A stretch of 64,000 bases of DNA from Rhodobacteraceae bacterium LNNU 3342 (GCA_008711135.1 VUAW01000002.1:186001-250000), one strand, 5' to 3'. Positions 46,808-56,747 are shown, counted from the stretch's first letter. Made by a program: numbers and translations. Notes: generated by a model from the sequence alone, not told the origin.

Positions 46808-48010
46808 ATGCTCAAGCGCCTCCTTCCACTGCTTGCCCTGCTGGCCGCATCCCTTGCCCTTGCGGCACCGGCGCGCGCCGCGTTCGAAACCCGCGCGACC
46901 GCCGCCTTCGTGATCGACCAGACCACCGGCACCGTGCTGCTGGACAAGAACGCCGATCAACCCCTTCCCCCGGCGTCCATGTCCAAGCTGATGACCCTGA
47001 ACATGCTGTTCGAGGCGCTGCACGACGGGCGCGTGTCGATGGACACGACCTTCAGCGTATCTAGCAAGGCGCGGGCGATGGGCGGCTCGACCATGTTCCT
47101 GAACGAAATGGACCGCCCGACGGTACGCGAGCTGATCCTGGGGATCATCGTGAACTCCGGCAACGATGCCTGCGTGGTGGTGGCCGAAGGGCTGGCCGGT
47201 TCGGAGGAGGCGTTCGCCGCGCTGATGACGGAACGGGCACAGGCGCTAGGCATGGTCAACACGACCCTGCGCAATGCATCGGGCTGGCCGGCCGAAGGGC
47301 ATCGCATGTCAATGCGGGACCTGGGCATCCTGACGATGCACATGATCAACAACTTCCCTGAGGAATATAAGTTCTTCAACGAACGGGAATATGACTACAA
47401 GGGCCGTTCGCCGGCCAACCGGTTCAACCGGAACCCGCTGTTCCGTGTCCTGCCGGGCAACCCCAATGACCCAGAGGCGATCCGCGCCGACGGTCTGAAA
47501 ACCGGCCACACGGCCGAGGCGGGCTATGGCCTTGTCGGTTCGGCCGTGCAGGGGGACCGCCGCGTGATCTTCGTCATCACCGGGCTTCAATCCGATCGCG
47601 AACGCGCCGAGGAGGCCGAACGGATCGTCAACTGGGCGTTCCGCCAGTTCGTGCGCAAGACAGTCGCCCGCAGCGGCCAGCGCATCGCCGAGGCGGAAGT
47701 CTGGATGGGAGAGGAAACCCGCGTCGGCCTCACCGTCGCCGAGGATCGCCAGGTCCTGGTCCCCGCGCTGGTACAGGACGGGCTGCAGGCGCGTGTCGTC
47801 TATCACGGGCCCGTCCAGGCGCCGGTTGCCCAAGGACAGCGGCTGGCCGATCTGGTCGTTTCTCACCCCGAGATGAACGAGATCCGCATCCCATTGGTTG
47901 CGGAAACGGCGGTGGAAAATGGCGGTTTTGTTGCGCGGCTGCGGACAGCGGCAACCGTGCTGCTGCGGCGCGCTGCCGGTGATACGATGGACGGGCTGGC
48001 GGGAAGCTGA
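46808..48010 (+). CDS. dacC: D-alanyl-D-alanine carboxypeptidase (penicillin-binding protein 5/6 type)
   Basis: A 400-residue periplasmic DD-carboxypeptidase that trims the terminal D-Ala of peptidoglycan stem peptides. The signal peptide ends near ARA|AF (residue 24). The active site has SxxK at S57/K60 (SMSK), SGN at 117-119 and KTG at 231-233. A C-terminal beta domain follows; the end could be an amphipathic membrane anchor. Its stop overlaps the tmk start (TGATG). The symbol choice among dac genes is by convention. Confidence 0.93.
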   Translation: MLKRLLPLLALLAASLALAAPARAAFETRATAAFVIDQTTGTVLLDKNADQPLPPASMSKLMTLNMLFEALHDGRVSMDTTFSVSSKARAMGGSTMFLNEMDRPTVRELILGIIVNSGNDACVVVAEGLAGSEEAFAALMTERAQALGMVNTTLRNASGWPAEGHRMSMRDLGILTMHMINNFPEEYKFFNEREYDYKGRSPANRFNRNPLFRVLPGNPNDPEAIRADGLKTGHTAEAGYGLVGSAVQGDRRVIFVITGLQSDRERAEEAERIVNWAFRQFVRKTVARSGQRIAEAEVWMGEETRVGLTVAEDRQVLVPALVQDGLQARVVYHGPVQAPVAQGQRLADLVVSHPEMNEIRIPLVAETAVENGGFVARLRTAATVLLRRAAGDTMDGLAGS

Positions 48011-48636
48011 TGCCGACAGCCGGGCGCTTCATCACCTTCGAAGGCATCGACGGTTCGGGCAAATCCACCCAAGCCCGTGCGCTTGCCGAATCCCTTGAGT
48101 CTGAGGGGCGCCCTGTCCTTCTGACGCGAGAACCCGGCGGTTCGCCCGGCGCCGAAGAGATTCGGCGCCTTCTGGTGCAGGGCGACGGCGCGCGCTGGTC
48201 GGCCGAGACCGAGATCCTGCTGTTCACTGCGGCCCGACGGGACCATCTGGAAAAGACGGTGGAACCAGCGCTGGTCGCCGGCACCACCGTCATCTCTGAC
48301 CGGTTTGCCGACAGTACCCGGGTCTATCAGGGTGCCGCGCGGGGCGATCTGCGTGGTCTTGTCGATCGGCTACACGCAGACATGATCGGAACAGAGCCGC
48401 ATCTGACCTTCATCATTGATGTCGAACCGGGGGCGGCCTTGGCCCGGGGCCTTGCCCGCAATTCAGGCGAGGATCGGTTCGAGGATTTAGGCCTCGCCTT
48501 CCAGACGCGACTCGCCCACGGGTTCCGCGCGCTGGCCAAGGAGTTTCCGCACCGCTGCCATCTGATCGACGGCAACCGCAGCGTCGAGGCCATTCGCCGC
48601 GAGATCGCCCAGCTCGCGCGCGAGGCGCTGGGATGA
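48010..48636 (+). CDS. tmk: Thymidylate kinase
   Basis: A 208-residue dTMP kinase. The P-loop EGIDGSGKST is at residues 11-20; the TREPGGSPGAEEIR region and the DRFADSTRVYQGAARG segment with the conserved DR are present. Sharing one base with the dacC stop and overlapping holB by four bases, it is translationally coupled on both sides. Confidence 0.97.
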   Translation: MPTAGRFITFEGIDGSGKSTQARALAESLESEGRPVLLTREPGGSPGAEEIRRLLVQGDGARWSAETEILLFTAARRDHLEKTVEPALVAGTTVISDRFADSTRVYQGAARGDLRGLVDRLHADMIGTEPHLTFIIDVEPGAALARGLARNSGEDRFEDLGLAFQTRLAHGFRALAKEFPHRCHLIDGNRSVEAIRREIAQLAREALG

Positions 48637-49730
48637 CCGACCTGCCAGAGCCTGACCGTGTCGAAGGGGCCCCCCACCCGCGCGAGACGCGGACACTTCT
48701 GGGTCAGGACGCGGCGCAGGCTGCCTTTCTCGAGGCTGCTGCACAGGGTCGGCTGCATCACGGCTGGCTGATCACCGGCCCACGCGGCGTCGGCAAGGCA
48801 ACACTGGCCTGGCGGATCGCGCGGTACCTTCTGGCGGGCGGCGGTATGTCGCTTGACCTTGCGCCCGATCATCCGGTTGCGCGGCGGGTGGCGGCGCTGT
48901 CGGAACCGGGGCTCTTCCTGCTCCGGCGTGCTTGGGATGAGGAACGCAAGAAACTCAAGACCGTGATCACCGTGGATGAGGTGCGGCGGCTCAAGGGGTT
49001 CTTCAGCTTGTCCGCTGCCGATGGTGGCCACCGGGTGGTGATCGTCGATTCGGCCGACGAGATGAACGTGAACGCCGCCAATGCGCTGCTCAAGGTGCTG
49101 GAGGAACCGCCCGAAGGCGCCACGATGCTGCTGGTCAGCCATCAACCCTCGCGCCTGCTGCCCACGATCCGGTCCCGCTGCCGCGAGCTGCGGCTGGGCA
49201 CGCTGAACGCGGTGGATATGGCGGCGGCCCTGCAGGCAGCGGGGGCGGCAACCGATGCGCCCGACCTTTTGGCCGAACTTGCCCGTGGCTCGGTCGGTGA
49301 AGCGATCCGCCTGACGAACCTTGACGGGCTTGCCCTCTATGCTGCGCTTGTCGATCTGTTCGCGACGCTGCCGCGGCTTGACCGGCAACGGGCGCTGGCC
49401 TTGGCGGAAAGCGCTTCCGGCAAGGGAGCAGAGCCGCGCTTCGACCTGTTGTTGACGCTGTTCGACCTGTTCCTTGCGCGGCTCGCCCGCACCGGCGTCG
49501 CCGGGCCGCCGCGGGTAGAGGCAGCGCCGGGCGAGGCTGAACTCCTTGCCCGTCTTTCGCCCGATGCCGCCGCCGCGCGGCGCTGGGCCGACCTGCACCA
49601 GACCTTGGGCGCGCGGGCGCGGCATGGGCGGGCGGTGAACCTTGACCCTTCCGCGCTTCTGCTCGATATGGTCCTGAGAGTGGATGAAACGGCGGCGCTG
49701 GTGACCGCCCCAGCGCGGCTCGGGGCCTGA
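48633..49730 (+). CDS. holB: DNA polymerase III delta prime subunit
   Basis: A 365-residue clamp-loader subunit. The Walker-like loop reads GPRGVGKAT near residue 50 and may be poor in ATP binding, normal for delta prime. DSADEMNVNAANALLKVLEEPP and the SRC-type sensor segment (IRSRCRELRLG) are present. The start overlaps tmk as ATGA. The zinc-finger Cys set of many DnaX-related proteins is not seen. Confidence 0.94.
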   Translation: MTDLPEPDRVEGAPHPRETRTLLGQDAAQAAFLEAAAQGRLHHGWLITGPRGVGKATLAWRIARYLLAGGGMSLDLAPDHPVARRVAALSEPGLFLLRRAWDEERKKLKTVITVDEVRRLKGFFSLSAADGGHRVVIVDSADEMNVNAANALLKVLEEPPEGATMLLVSHQPSRLLPTIRSRCRELRLGTLNAVDMAAALQAAGAATDAPDLLAELARGSVGEAIRLTNLDGLALYAALVDLFATLPRLDRQRALALAESASGKGAEPRFDLLLTLFDLFLARLARTGVAGPPRVEAAPGEAELLARLSPDAAAARRWADLHQTLGARARHGRAVNLDPSALLLDMVLRVDETAALVTAPARLGA

Positions 49731-49756
49731 GCGGCGCGCAGACCAGAGGGCCGTGG

Positions 49757-50566
49757 ATGACCGAGACCAGAGCCGAAATCGTTGACAGCCACTGCCATCT
49801 TGATTTCCCTGAACTGATCACAGAACTACCCGATGTCGTTGCGCGGGCGCAGGCGGCGGGTGTGATGCGGATGGTCACGATCTGCACCCGGCTTCGGAAC
49901 GAACCGCAGGTCCGCGCCATCGCCGAGGCGCATGACCCGGTCTTCTACGCCGCCGGCACCCACCCGATGAGCGTCGCCGACGAACCCATGGCCCGGGTGG
50001 AGGAACTGGTCGCCCTTGCCCGCCACCCCAAGTTCGTAGGCATTGGCGAAACCGGGCTCGACTATCACTACACCGCCGAAAGCAAGGATGTGCAGCAGGA
50101 AAGCCTACGCCTTCATATCGAGGCTGCGCGGCAGACAGGCCTGCCGCTGATCATCCATTCCCGCGACGCCGATGATGACATGGCCCGCATTTTGACCGAG
50201 GAACATCGCGCCGGTCCCTATTCCTGCGTGATGCATTGTTTCTCCTCTGGTACGGAACTGGCACGGGCGGCGCTGGACCTGGGCTTTTACCTGTCGATGT
50301 CGGGGATCGCCGCCTTCCCCCGGTCGGGCGAACTGCGCGAGATTTTTGCCGCAGCCCCGGTGGATCGCATCCTGCTGGAAACCGACGCCCCCTATCTTGC
50401 GCCCCCGCCCCACCGCGGCAAGCGGAACGAGCCTGCCTATACCGCCTTCACCGCCCGGACAGGGGCAGAGGTCTTTGGCATGAGCCTCGAAGCCTTCGCC
50501 CGCCAGACCACTGCGAATTTCGACCGGCTGTTTGCAAAGGCGGCGGCCTATCAGGCCGCGGCATGA
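49757..50566 (+). CDS. tatD: TatD family DNase/metal hydrolase
   Basis: A 269-residue TIM-barrel metal-dependent hydrolase. Metal ligands are seen in DSHCHLDF, in the GIGETGLDYHY motif, in PLIIHSRDADDD, in the MHCFSSG motif and in LLETDAPYL. TatD proteins act as 3'-5' exonucleases or proofreading deacylases. The start follows the AGAGGG region; the next gene starts as ATGA overlap. Confidence 0.95.
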   Translation: MTETRAEIVDSHCHLDFPELITELPDVVARAQAAGVMRMVTICTRLRNEPQVRAIAEAHDPVFYAAGTHPMSVADEPMARVEELVALARHPKFVGIGETGLDYHYTAESKDVQQESLRLHIEAARQTGLPLIIHSRDADDDMARILTEEHRAGPYSCVMHCFSSGTELARAALDLGFYLSMSGIAAFPRSGELREIFAAAPVDRILLETDAPYLAPPPHRGKRNEPAYTAFTARTGAEVFGMSLEAFARQTTANFDRLFAKAAAYQAAA

Positions 50567-51363
50567 TGGCGAGGCTCGGGTTCACGATCCTGGGCTGCGG
50601 CTCGTCCGGCGGGGTGCCGCGGCTGGGCGGCCACTGGGGCGACTGCGACCCGGAGGATTCCCGCAATCACCGCCGCCGCTGTTCGCTGCTGGTCACACGC
50701 GAAACCGAGGCAGGCGTGACCCGCGTACTGGTCGATACCTCGCCCGACATGCGGGCGCAGCTTCTGGATGCGGGCGTGGGCGCGCTGGATGCGGTGGTTT
50801 ATACCCATGCCCATGCCGACCATGTTCATGGCATCGACGACCTGCGCCAGATCGTCTTCAACATGCGTGAGCGGCTTCCGGTCTGGGCGGACGGGGCGAC
50901 ACAAGACGCGCTTCTGACCCGGTTCGGCTATGCCTTCGTGCAGCCCGCCGGTTCGCCCTATCCGCCGATCCTTGACCTCAACACCATTCGCGGCCCCTTT
51001 ACCGTCACCGGTGCGGGCGGCGAGATCACGCTGCAGCCCTTCACCGCGCATCATGGGGTGATCGAGGCGCTGGGCTTTCGCATCGGCGACGTAGCCTACC
51101 TGCCCGACGCGGTCGAAATCCCGGAACAAAGCTGGCCGCTGCTGCAGGGGCTGGACTGCTGGATTGTGGACGCCCTGCGCCGCAAGCCGCATCCGACCCA
51201 TGCCCATCTGGACCTGACGCTGGAATGGATCAACCGGGCACGGCCACGGCGCGCGATCCTGACGAACATGCACATCGACCTCGACTACGCGACCGTCGCA
51301 GCCGAGACGCCGGACCACGTGACTCCGGCCCATGACGGAATGACGATCACCTACGAGGTTTGA
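50563..51363 (+). CDS. MBL-fold metallohydrolase (PhnP-like)
   Basis: A 266-residue metallo-beta-lactamase-fold hydrolase. The zinc motif THAHADHVHG is at mid-protein and GCGSSGGVPRLGG is at the N-terminus, as in the PhnP phosphodiesterase group. The coupling to tatD through ATGA is a common alphaproteobacterial arrangement. The substrate (a cyclic phosphodiester) is inferred from the family only. A second in-frame ATG lies directly after the chosen one. Confidence 0.88.
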   Translation: MMARLGFTILGCGSSGGVPRLGGHWGDCDPEDSRNHRRRCSLLVTRETEAGVTRVLVDTSPDMRAQLLDAGVGALDAVVYTHAHADHVHGIDDLRQIVFNMRERLPVWADGATQDALLTRFGYAFVQPAGSPYPPILDLNTIRGPFTVTGAGGEITLQPFTAHHGVIEALGFRIGDVAYLPDAVEIPEQSWPLLQGLDCWIVDALRRKPHPTHAHLDLTLEWINRARPRRAILTNMHIDLDYATVAAETPDHVTPAHDGMTITYEV

Positions 51364-51364
51364 A

Positions 51365-52294
51365 GTGCAGGCACTACTGGACGTTATCCTGCCGGTCTTT
51401 CTTGTAATCGGTTTCGGCTACGTTGTGGTCTGGAAGGGATGGTTCAGCGACGCCGGCGTCGACGGGCTGATGAAGTTCACCCAGAGCTTCGCCCTGCCAT
51501 GCCTGCTGTTCGGCGCCATCGCACGGCTGGACCTGACACAGAACTTCGATCCCAGGCTGCTGGCAAGCTTCTACACCGGCGCTGCAATCTGCTTTTTCGT
51601 GGCGCTGGCCGGCGCGCGCTGGATCTTTGGCCGCAATTGGGAAGACGCCGTCGCCTTTGGCTTTTGCGGGCTGTTTTCCAACTCGCTTTTGCTTGGCCTG
51701 CCGATCACGGAACGGGCCTATGGATCTGACGCGCTGGCGCCGAACTTCGCGATCATCGCGATCCACTCTCCGTTCTGCTACGGGTTGGGGATCACCGCGA
51801 TGGAAATCGCGCGCAACCGCGGCGGGCGGATCAGCGCCCTGGCCCCGCGCGTGCTGAAGTCAATGTTCAGCAATACGCTGGTGATTGGTATCACCCTGGG
51901 CTTCATCGTAAACCTGAGCGGGCTGCCGCTGCCAAGGGTGGTCTGGGACGCCGTGGAACTGATGATCCGCGCCGCCCTGCCCGCCGCACTGTTCGGCCTT
52001 GGCGGCGTGCTCTACCGCTATCGGCCCGAAGGAGATCTGCGCGCCATTGGCTTCGTGGTGGCGGTATCGGTGATCCTGCACCCGATTATCGTCTGGTTCA
52101 TGGGCCGCGCCCTTGCGCTGGACCCGAACCAGTTCCGGTCGGCGGTGCTGACATCCTCCATGGCGCCGGGCGTGAATGCCTATGTCTTTGCCAACATGTA
52201 CGGTGCCGCGCGGCGGGTGGCGGCTTCGTCCGTGCTGCTGGGAACAGCAGCAATGATCCTGACAACCTGGGGCTGGCTGACCCTGCTGGGTTAG
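51365..52294 (+). CDS. AEC family (auxin efflux carrier type) transporter
   Basis: A 309-residue membrane protein with about ten hydrophobic helices, of the AEC family that moves small organic acids in bacteria. The start is a GTG one base after the preceding stop, so it is translated with the upstream operon. The N-terminus LDVILPVFLVIGFGYVVVWKG and a late helix with SSMAPGVNAYVFANMY are typical. The substrate is unknown. Its stop overlaps that of the convergent permease (TTAG). Confidence 0.87.
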   Translation: MQALLDVILPVFLVIGFGYVVVWKGWFSDAGVDGLMKFTQSFALPCLLFGAIARLDLTQNFDPRLLASFYTGAAICFFVALAGARWIFGRNWEDAVAFGFCGLFSNSLLLGLPITERAYGSDALAPNFAIIAIHSPFCYGLGITAMEIARNRGGRISALAPRVLKSMFSNTLVIGITLGFIVNLSGLPLPRVVWDAVELMIRAALPAALFGLGGVLYRYRPEGDLRAIGFVVAVSVILHPIIVWFMGRALALDPNQFRSAVLTSSMAPGVNAYVFANMYGAARRVAASSVLLGTAAMILTTWGWLTLLG

Positions 52295-53202
52295 GCGGGG
52301 CTGACGCCGCGCAGTCGTTCCGACCGCCGGCGCAGCAGTTCGACCGCGGTGAGCAGCGCGATGGACAGCACCACAAGGATCGTCGCCACCGCGAGGATCG
52401 AGGGGCTGATCTGTTCGCGGATACCGTTCCACATTTGCCGCGGGATCGTCTGCTGATCATGGCCCGCGACGAAAAGCACCACCACCACCTCGTCGAACGA
52501 GGTGACGAAGGCAAACAGGGCGCCGGATATGACGCCCGGCATGATCAGCGGAAGCTGCACCTTGAAGAAGCTCCGCACAGGCCCCGCGCCGAGGTTTGCC
52601 GCCGCCCGCAGCAACGACCGGTCAAACCCCATCAGCGTCGCCGTCACCGTGATGATCACGAAGGGGATGCCCAGCGTCGCGTGGGCCAGGATGATCCCAA
52701 CATAGGATCCCGCAAGCCCGGTGGCCGAGTAGAAGAAGAACAGCCCCGTCGCGGTGATGATGATCGGCACGATCATGGGCGAGATCAGAATGGCCATGAT
52801 CGGCTTGCGAAAGGGCATTTCCGCCCGCGACAGGCCCAGCGCGGCGATAGTTCCCAGAACGGTCGCGAGGATGGTCGAGAAGAACCCGATGATGACCGAG
52901 TTCTTGGCCGCCTTGACCCACGCCGAGTTGCGCCAGACATCGCCCCACCATGCGGCATCTCGCGGGGCATCCGGGTTTTGCATCCCGAAGGTCAGCAGGC
53001 GGTCGTACCACCGCAGCGAGTAGCCTTCGGGATCAAGCGACAGCATCTTCTGCGTAAAGGTGAAATAGGGTTCAGCGTTGAAGGACAGCGGGATGATCAC
53101 CAGGATCGGCGCGATCAGAAAGATAAAGATCAGTGCGCAGATCACCCGGTAGGTCCAGTACCAGATCCGCTCAAGCGGCGAGGCATAGATCGGAAGCGCC
53201 AT
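52291..53202 (-). CDS. ABC transporter permease, PotC-like
   Basis: A 303-residue inner-membrane permease of the spermidine/putrescine-type importer family with about six helices. The EAA loop, RAAANLGAGPVRSFF then LPLIMPG, contacts the ATPase. Last gene of a four-gene operon on the minus strand in order ATPase, binding protein, PotB-like, PotC-like. The substrate is inferred to be a polyamine or similar small cation; it is not certain. Confidence 0.9.
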   Translation of the reverse strand: MALPIYASPLERIWYWTYRVICALIFIFLIAPILVIIPLSFNAEPYFTFTQKMLSLDPEGYSLRWYDRLLTFGMQNPDAPRDAAWWGDVWRNSAWVKAAKNSVIIGFFSTILATVLGTIAALGLSRAEMPFRKPIMAILISPMIVPIIITATGLFFFYSATGLAGSYVGIILAHATLGIPFVIITVTATLMGFDRSLLRAAANLGAGPVRSFFKVQLPLIMPGVISGALFAFVTSFDEVVVVLFVAGHDQQTIPRQMWNGIREQISPSILAVATILVVLSIALLTAVELLRRRSERLRGVSPA

Positions 53203-53205
53203 GAC

Positions 53206-54483
53206 TTACCCCAGCTTCATGTTGTCGATGCCCACCAGCCGATCATAGACCCAGTAGAGCAGCAGCACCGCACCCAGCAGCAGCGCCGCCAGCGCCGCCG
53301 CCAATGACCAGTTGAGCGAGTTCTGCATGTGGAAGGCGATCTGGTTGGAAATCAGCTGCCCTGTCGCCCCGCCTACCAGCGCCGGCGTGATGTAGTAGCC
53401 CATCGCCAGAATGAAGACGAGAATGCTGCCCGCCCCGATCCCCGGGATGGTCTGCGGCAGGTAGATGCGGCGAAAGGTTGTCCAGCTGGTCGCCCCCAGA
53501 GACCGCGCGGCGCGGGCATAGCTGGGCGGGATGGTCTTCATCACCGAATAAAGCGGCAGGATCATGAAGGGCAGCAGCACATGCGTCATCGCGATGATCG
53601 TGCCGGCCTGGTTGTACATCAACGCCAGCCGCCCGTCGTCTCCGATAACGCCCAGCGCCACGAGCACGTTGTTCACCACCCCTTGCCCCTGCAGCAGTAC
53701 GATCCAGCTTGTGGTCCGCACCAGGAGTGAGGTCCAGAACGGCAGCAGGACCAGGATCATCAGCAGGTTCGACTTGCGCAGCGGCAGCGTCGCCAGAAGA
53801 TGCGCCACCGGAAAACCCAGCAGCAGGCAGATCAGCGTGATGACTCCGGACAGCATGAAGGTCCGAAGGAACAGTTGTACATAGACCCGGTTCTGCGGGT
53901 CTGACTGCACGATATTGCCGTCGAGATCGCGCTTCCGGTCCACTGCCGCTAGGTAAAAGTTCGCGGTATAGGCCTGCGACGCGCCACGCATGGCGGCCCA
54001 GATGTCCTCGCGCGCCCAGTCGCTGTTCACCTCCAGCAGCGCCTCGCGATAGGGCGGCTCCAGATCCGCCGCCCGCCGCGCGGTGGCGGTGAACAGCGAT
54101 CGCGTGCCCGGAACCTCATAGTTGATGCGCGTACCGACCGATCCTACGGTGCGCTGCGCGGCCCCGTTCCGCAAATCGGATACGAGCGCCGCGAAGGCGG
54201 CTTCGTCAGGATCAATCCCGGGCGGGTTCTCCGCGAACCACTGGACCAGCGCCGGCATGTTGTCAGAGAACTGCGTGTTGTTCACCGACCGCAGCAGCAT
54301 CTGCCCGATCGGTAGTACGAAGGTCACGATGATGAACAGCGCAAGCGGCGCGACAAGGGCCAACGCCCGCAGCTTCTGCCGCCGCGACGCCCGCGCCAGC
54401 GCAGACTTGAGCGGTGTGCCATCCGCAGTTTCCAGCCTTTGCTGGCGTGCCGTGGCTGTCGGTCCGATGGGGATATCGCTCAT
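53206..54483 (-). CDS. ABC transporter permease, PotB-like
   Basis: A 425-residue permease. It is longer than classical PotB (about 275-285 residues) because of an extra segment of about 100 residues (roughly 85-200) between the first and second membrane helix, probably periplasmic. The EAA loop reads ARAARSLGATSWTTFRRIYLPQ. It starts 47 bases after the binding-protein gene and ends three bases before PotC. Confidence 0.9.
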   Translation of the reverse strand: MSDIPIGPTATARQQRLETADGTPLKSALARASRRQKLRALALVAPLALFIIVTFVLPIGQMLLRSVNNTQFSDNMPALVQWFAENPPGIDPDEAAFAALVSDLRNGAAQRTVGSVGTRINYEVPGTRSLFTATARRAADLEPPYREALLEVNSDWAREDIWAAMRGASQAYTANFYLAAVDRKRDLDGNIVQSDPQNRVYVQLFLRTFMLSGVITLICLLLGFPVAHLLATLPLRKSNLLMILVLLPFWTSLLVRTTSWIVLLQGQGVVNNVLVALGVIGDDGRLALMYNQAGTIIAMTHVLLPFMILPLYSVMKTIPPSYARAARSLGATSWTTFRRIYLPQTIPGIGAGSILVFILAMGYYITPALVGGATGQLISNQIAFHMQNSLNWSLAAALAALLLGAVLLLYWVYDRLVGIDNMKLG

Positions 54484-54530
54484 GCCGTGCCTCGGGTTGG
54501 GCGACCGGGCGCGGGGCCCGGCCGGCAGGA

Positions 54531-55616
54531 TCAGTTGGCCAGCAGCCAGGCGTTGAACCGCTCGTTCAGTTCGGCGTCACGATCCACCCAGAATTCGTAG
54601 GAGGAGGCGAGCGCGTTGGTCATGTTTTCTTCTGACGTGGGCAGGTTCGGCCCCATTTCGGTCTCGCCATCCACTTGGAAGACACCTACCAGCGGCGCCG
54701 CCGATCGGCGGGTCGGGCCATAGCTGATCCATTCCGCCGCGCGGGCAAGGGATTCTGCGCGGGTCGCAAAGGCCACGAACTGCAGCGCCTCTTCCATGTT
54801 GGGTGCGCCGACCGGGATCGCCAGGCCCTCAGGCTCATAGACCTGGCCGTCCCAGACGATCTCGAACGGTTTGCCCTCGCCCACCGCGGCATTGAATATC
54901 CGGCCGTTCCAGGCAATGGTCATCGCAACCTCGCCATCAGCCAGAAGCTGCGGCGGCTGGGCGCCCGCTTCCCACCAGACGATGTCGCCCTTGATGGTGT
55001 CGAGCTTGGCAAAGGCGCGTTCGACCCCCTCCTGGGTTTCCAGCAGGTCATAAACCTCCTCGGCGGGGACGCCGTCGGCCATCAGCGCCATTTCCAGCGT
55101 TGCCTTGGCGTTCCTGCGCACGCCGCGCTTGCCGGGGAAGTTATCGGTGTCGAAGAAGTCGGCGATGGTCGTCGGCGGGTTGTCCGGGAACCGGGTCGCA
55201 TCATAGGCAAAGATGGTCGAAAACACATCCGTCCCCACCATGCACTCCGTCAGCGTGCCCGGCAGGAAATCATCCTCGGCCGGGGTGCCGTCGGGCGCGG
55301 GTTCAAGGATCGAGGTGTCGATCACCTCCAGCAGCCCCTCGTCGCAAAGACGGACGGCATCTGCGTATTCGATCACCGCGACATCGACGGTCACATTGCC
55401 CGCCTCCACCATCGCCTTCAACGGAGTTGCCGGGTTGTCGGCGTCAACGGAAATGACGCGGATCCCCGTCTCCTCGGTGAAGGGCTTGTGATAGGCCTCA
55501 ATCTGGCTGCGGGCATAGTCGCCGCCCCAGCCCAGCACCGTCACCTCTTGCGCGGTGGAAGCCCCGGCCATAAGCGCAAGGCAGGCGGTGCTGCAAAGCA
55601 TGGTCCTTATGTTCAT
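54531..55616 (-). CDS. Extracellular solute-binding protein, PotD-like
   Basis: A 361-residue periplasmic binding protein with a signal peptide cut near ASTAQ|E (about residue 22). The family pattern VTVLGWGGDYARSQ, DVAVIEYADAVRLCDEG and later GQVYEPEGLAIPVGAPN suggests the PotD/polyamine or thiamine-opine group. Second gene of the ABC operon. The ligand cannot be predicted safely. Confidence 0.9.
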   Translation of the reverse strand: MNIRTMLCSTACLALMAGASTAQEVTVLGWGGDYARSQIEAYHKPFTEETGIRVISVDADNPATPLKAMVEAGNVTVDVAVIEYADAVRLCDEGLLEVIDTSILEPAPDGTPAEDDFLPGTLTECMVGTDVFSTIFAYDATRFPDNPPTTIADFFDTDNFPGKRGVRRNAKATLEMALMADGVPAEEVYDLLETQEGVERAFAKLDTIKGDIVWWEAGAQPPQLLADGEVAMTIAWNGRIFNAAVGEGKPFEIVWDGQVYEPEGLAIPVGAPNMEEALQFVAFATRAESLARAAEWISYGPTRRSAAPLVGVFQVDGETEMGPNLPTSEENMTNALASSYEFWVDRDAELNERFNAWLLAN

Positions 55617-55643
55617 TATCTTTCTTCTCCCCGTTGATTCTTG

Positions 55644-56747
55644 TCAGGCCGCGTCCAAGGCGCGGCAATCCTCGGCCAGCCAGCCGATCCGGAGCGTCTC
55701 ACCGGGACGCAGCCGGGCCTGGCCTGCACTGTTGCGGCTCTTGATGACGAAATTGTCGCTGCCGGCCACCCGCAGCCGGGTGCGGAACATGTCGCCCATG
55801 TAGATGAACTCCAACACCTCGGCCTCAAGCGTATGAGCGCCTGGCGGCAGCCTCTCGGGCATGAACTCCACCCGTTCCGGGCGGATGGAGATGACGGTAC
55901 GCTCCCCTGCCCCGCGGACGTTGACGGGCGCCGCGTCGATGATCTCGCCATTCGTCAGGCGTACAGTGCAGCGGTCGGGGCCAAGCTGTTCCACCACGCC
56001 CTCAAGCCGGTTGTTCTCGCCAATGAACTGGGCAACGAAAGAGTTGTCGGGCCGTTCATAAAGCACCTGAGGCGGGGCAAGTTGCTGGATCCGGCCGTCG
56101 TTGAACACCGCGATCCGGTCCGACATGGTCAGCGCCTCGCCCTGGTCGTGGGTCACATAGACGACTGTGACGCCCAGCCGGTCGTGGAGGTGCTTGATCT
56201 CGAACTGCATATGTTCGCGCAGCTGCTTGTCGAGCGCGCCCAGCGGTTCGTCCATCAGCACAAGCTCCGGCTCGAACACAAGAGCACGGGCCAGCGCGAT
56301 CCGCTGCTGCTGCCCGCCCGAAAGCTGCGCCGGGCGCCGGTTCACGAACTGGCCCATCTGCACCATGTCCAGCGCGCGCATGACCTTGGCTTCACGGTCG
56401 GACCGGGACATGCGCCGGACCTCCAGCGGGAAGGAGAGGTTTTCGCCCACAGTCATGTGCGGGAACAGCGCGTAGTTCTGGAAAACCATGCCGATCCCGC
56501 GCCGGTGTGGCGGGATGTGGTTGATGGGCCGCCCCGCCAGACGGATGTCACCGTGGGTCGCCGTCTCGAACCCGGCCAGCATCATCAGGCAGGTGGTCTT
56601 GCCCGACCCCGAAGGGCCAAGCATCGTCAGGAACTCGCCCTTGCCGATCGACAGGTCGAGGTCTTTGACGACGAGGGTTTCCCCGTCATAGCTTTTCTGG
56701 ACGTGATCGAAGACGACGAATCCGTCGTCGTGGCCAGCTCGCACCAC
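55644..56747 (-). CDS. ABC transporter ATP-binding protein, PotA-like
   Basis: A 367-residue importer ATPase. Walker A GPSGSGKTT is at 44-52, the signature LSGGQQQR at 142-149, and Walker B with VLMDEPLG ends at D166/E167. The C-terminal TOBE domain (about 280-360) resembles PotA. The start is GTG at 56747 (GGGAGA six bases upstream); a second GTG follows directly. First gene of the operon; a palindrome lies about 95-120 bases upstream. Confidence 0.93.
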   Translation of the reverse strand: MVRAGHDDGFVVFDHVQKSYDGETLVVKDLDLSIGKGEFLTMLGPSGSGKTTCLMMLAGFETATHGDIRLAGRPINHIPPHRRGIGMVFQNYALFPHMTVGENLSFPLEVRRMSRSDREAKVMRALDMVQMGQFVNRRPAQLSGGQQQRIALARALVFEPELVLMDEPLGALDKQLREHMQFEIKHLHDRLGVTVVYVTHDQGEALTMSDRIAVFNDGRIQQLAPPQVLYERPDNSFVAQFIGENNRLEGVVEQLGPDRCTVRLTNGEIIDAAPVNVRGAGERTVISIRPERVEFMPERLPPGAHTLEAEVLEFIYMGDMFRTRLRVAGSDNFVIKSRNSAGQARLRPGETLRIGWLAEDCRALDAA

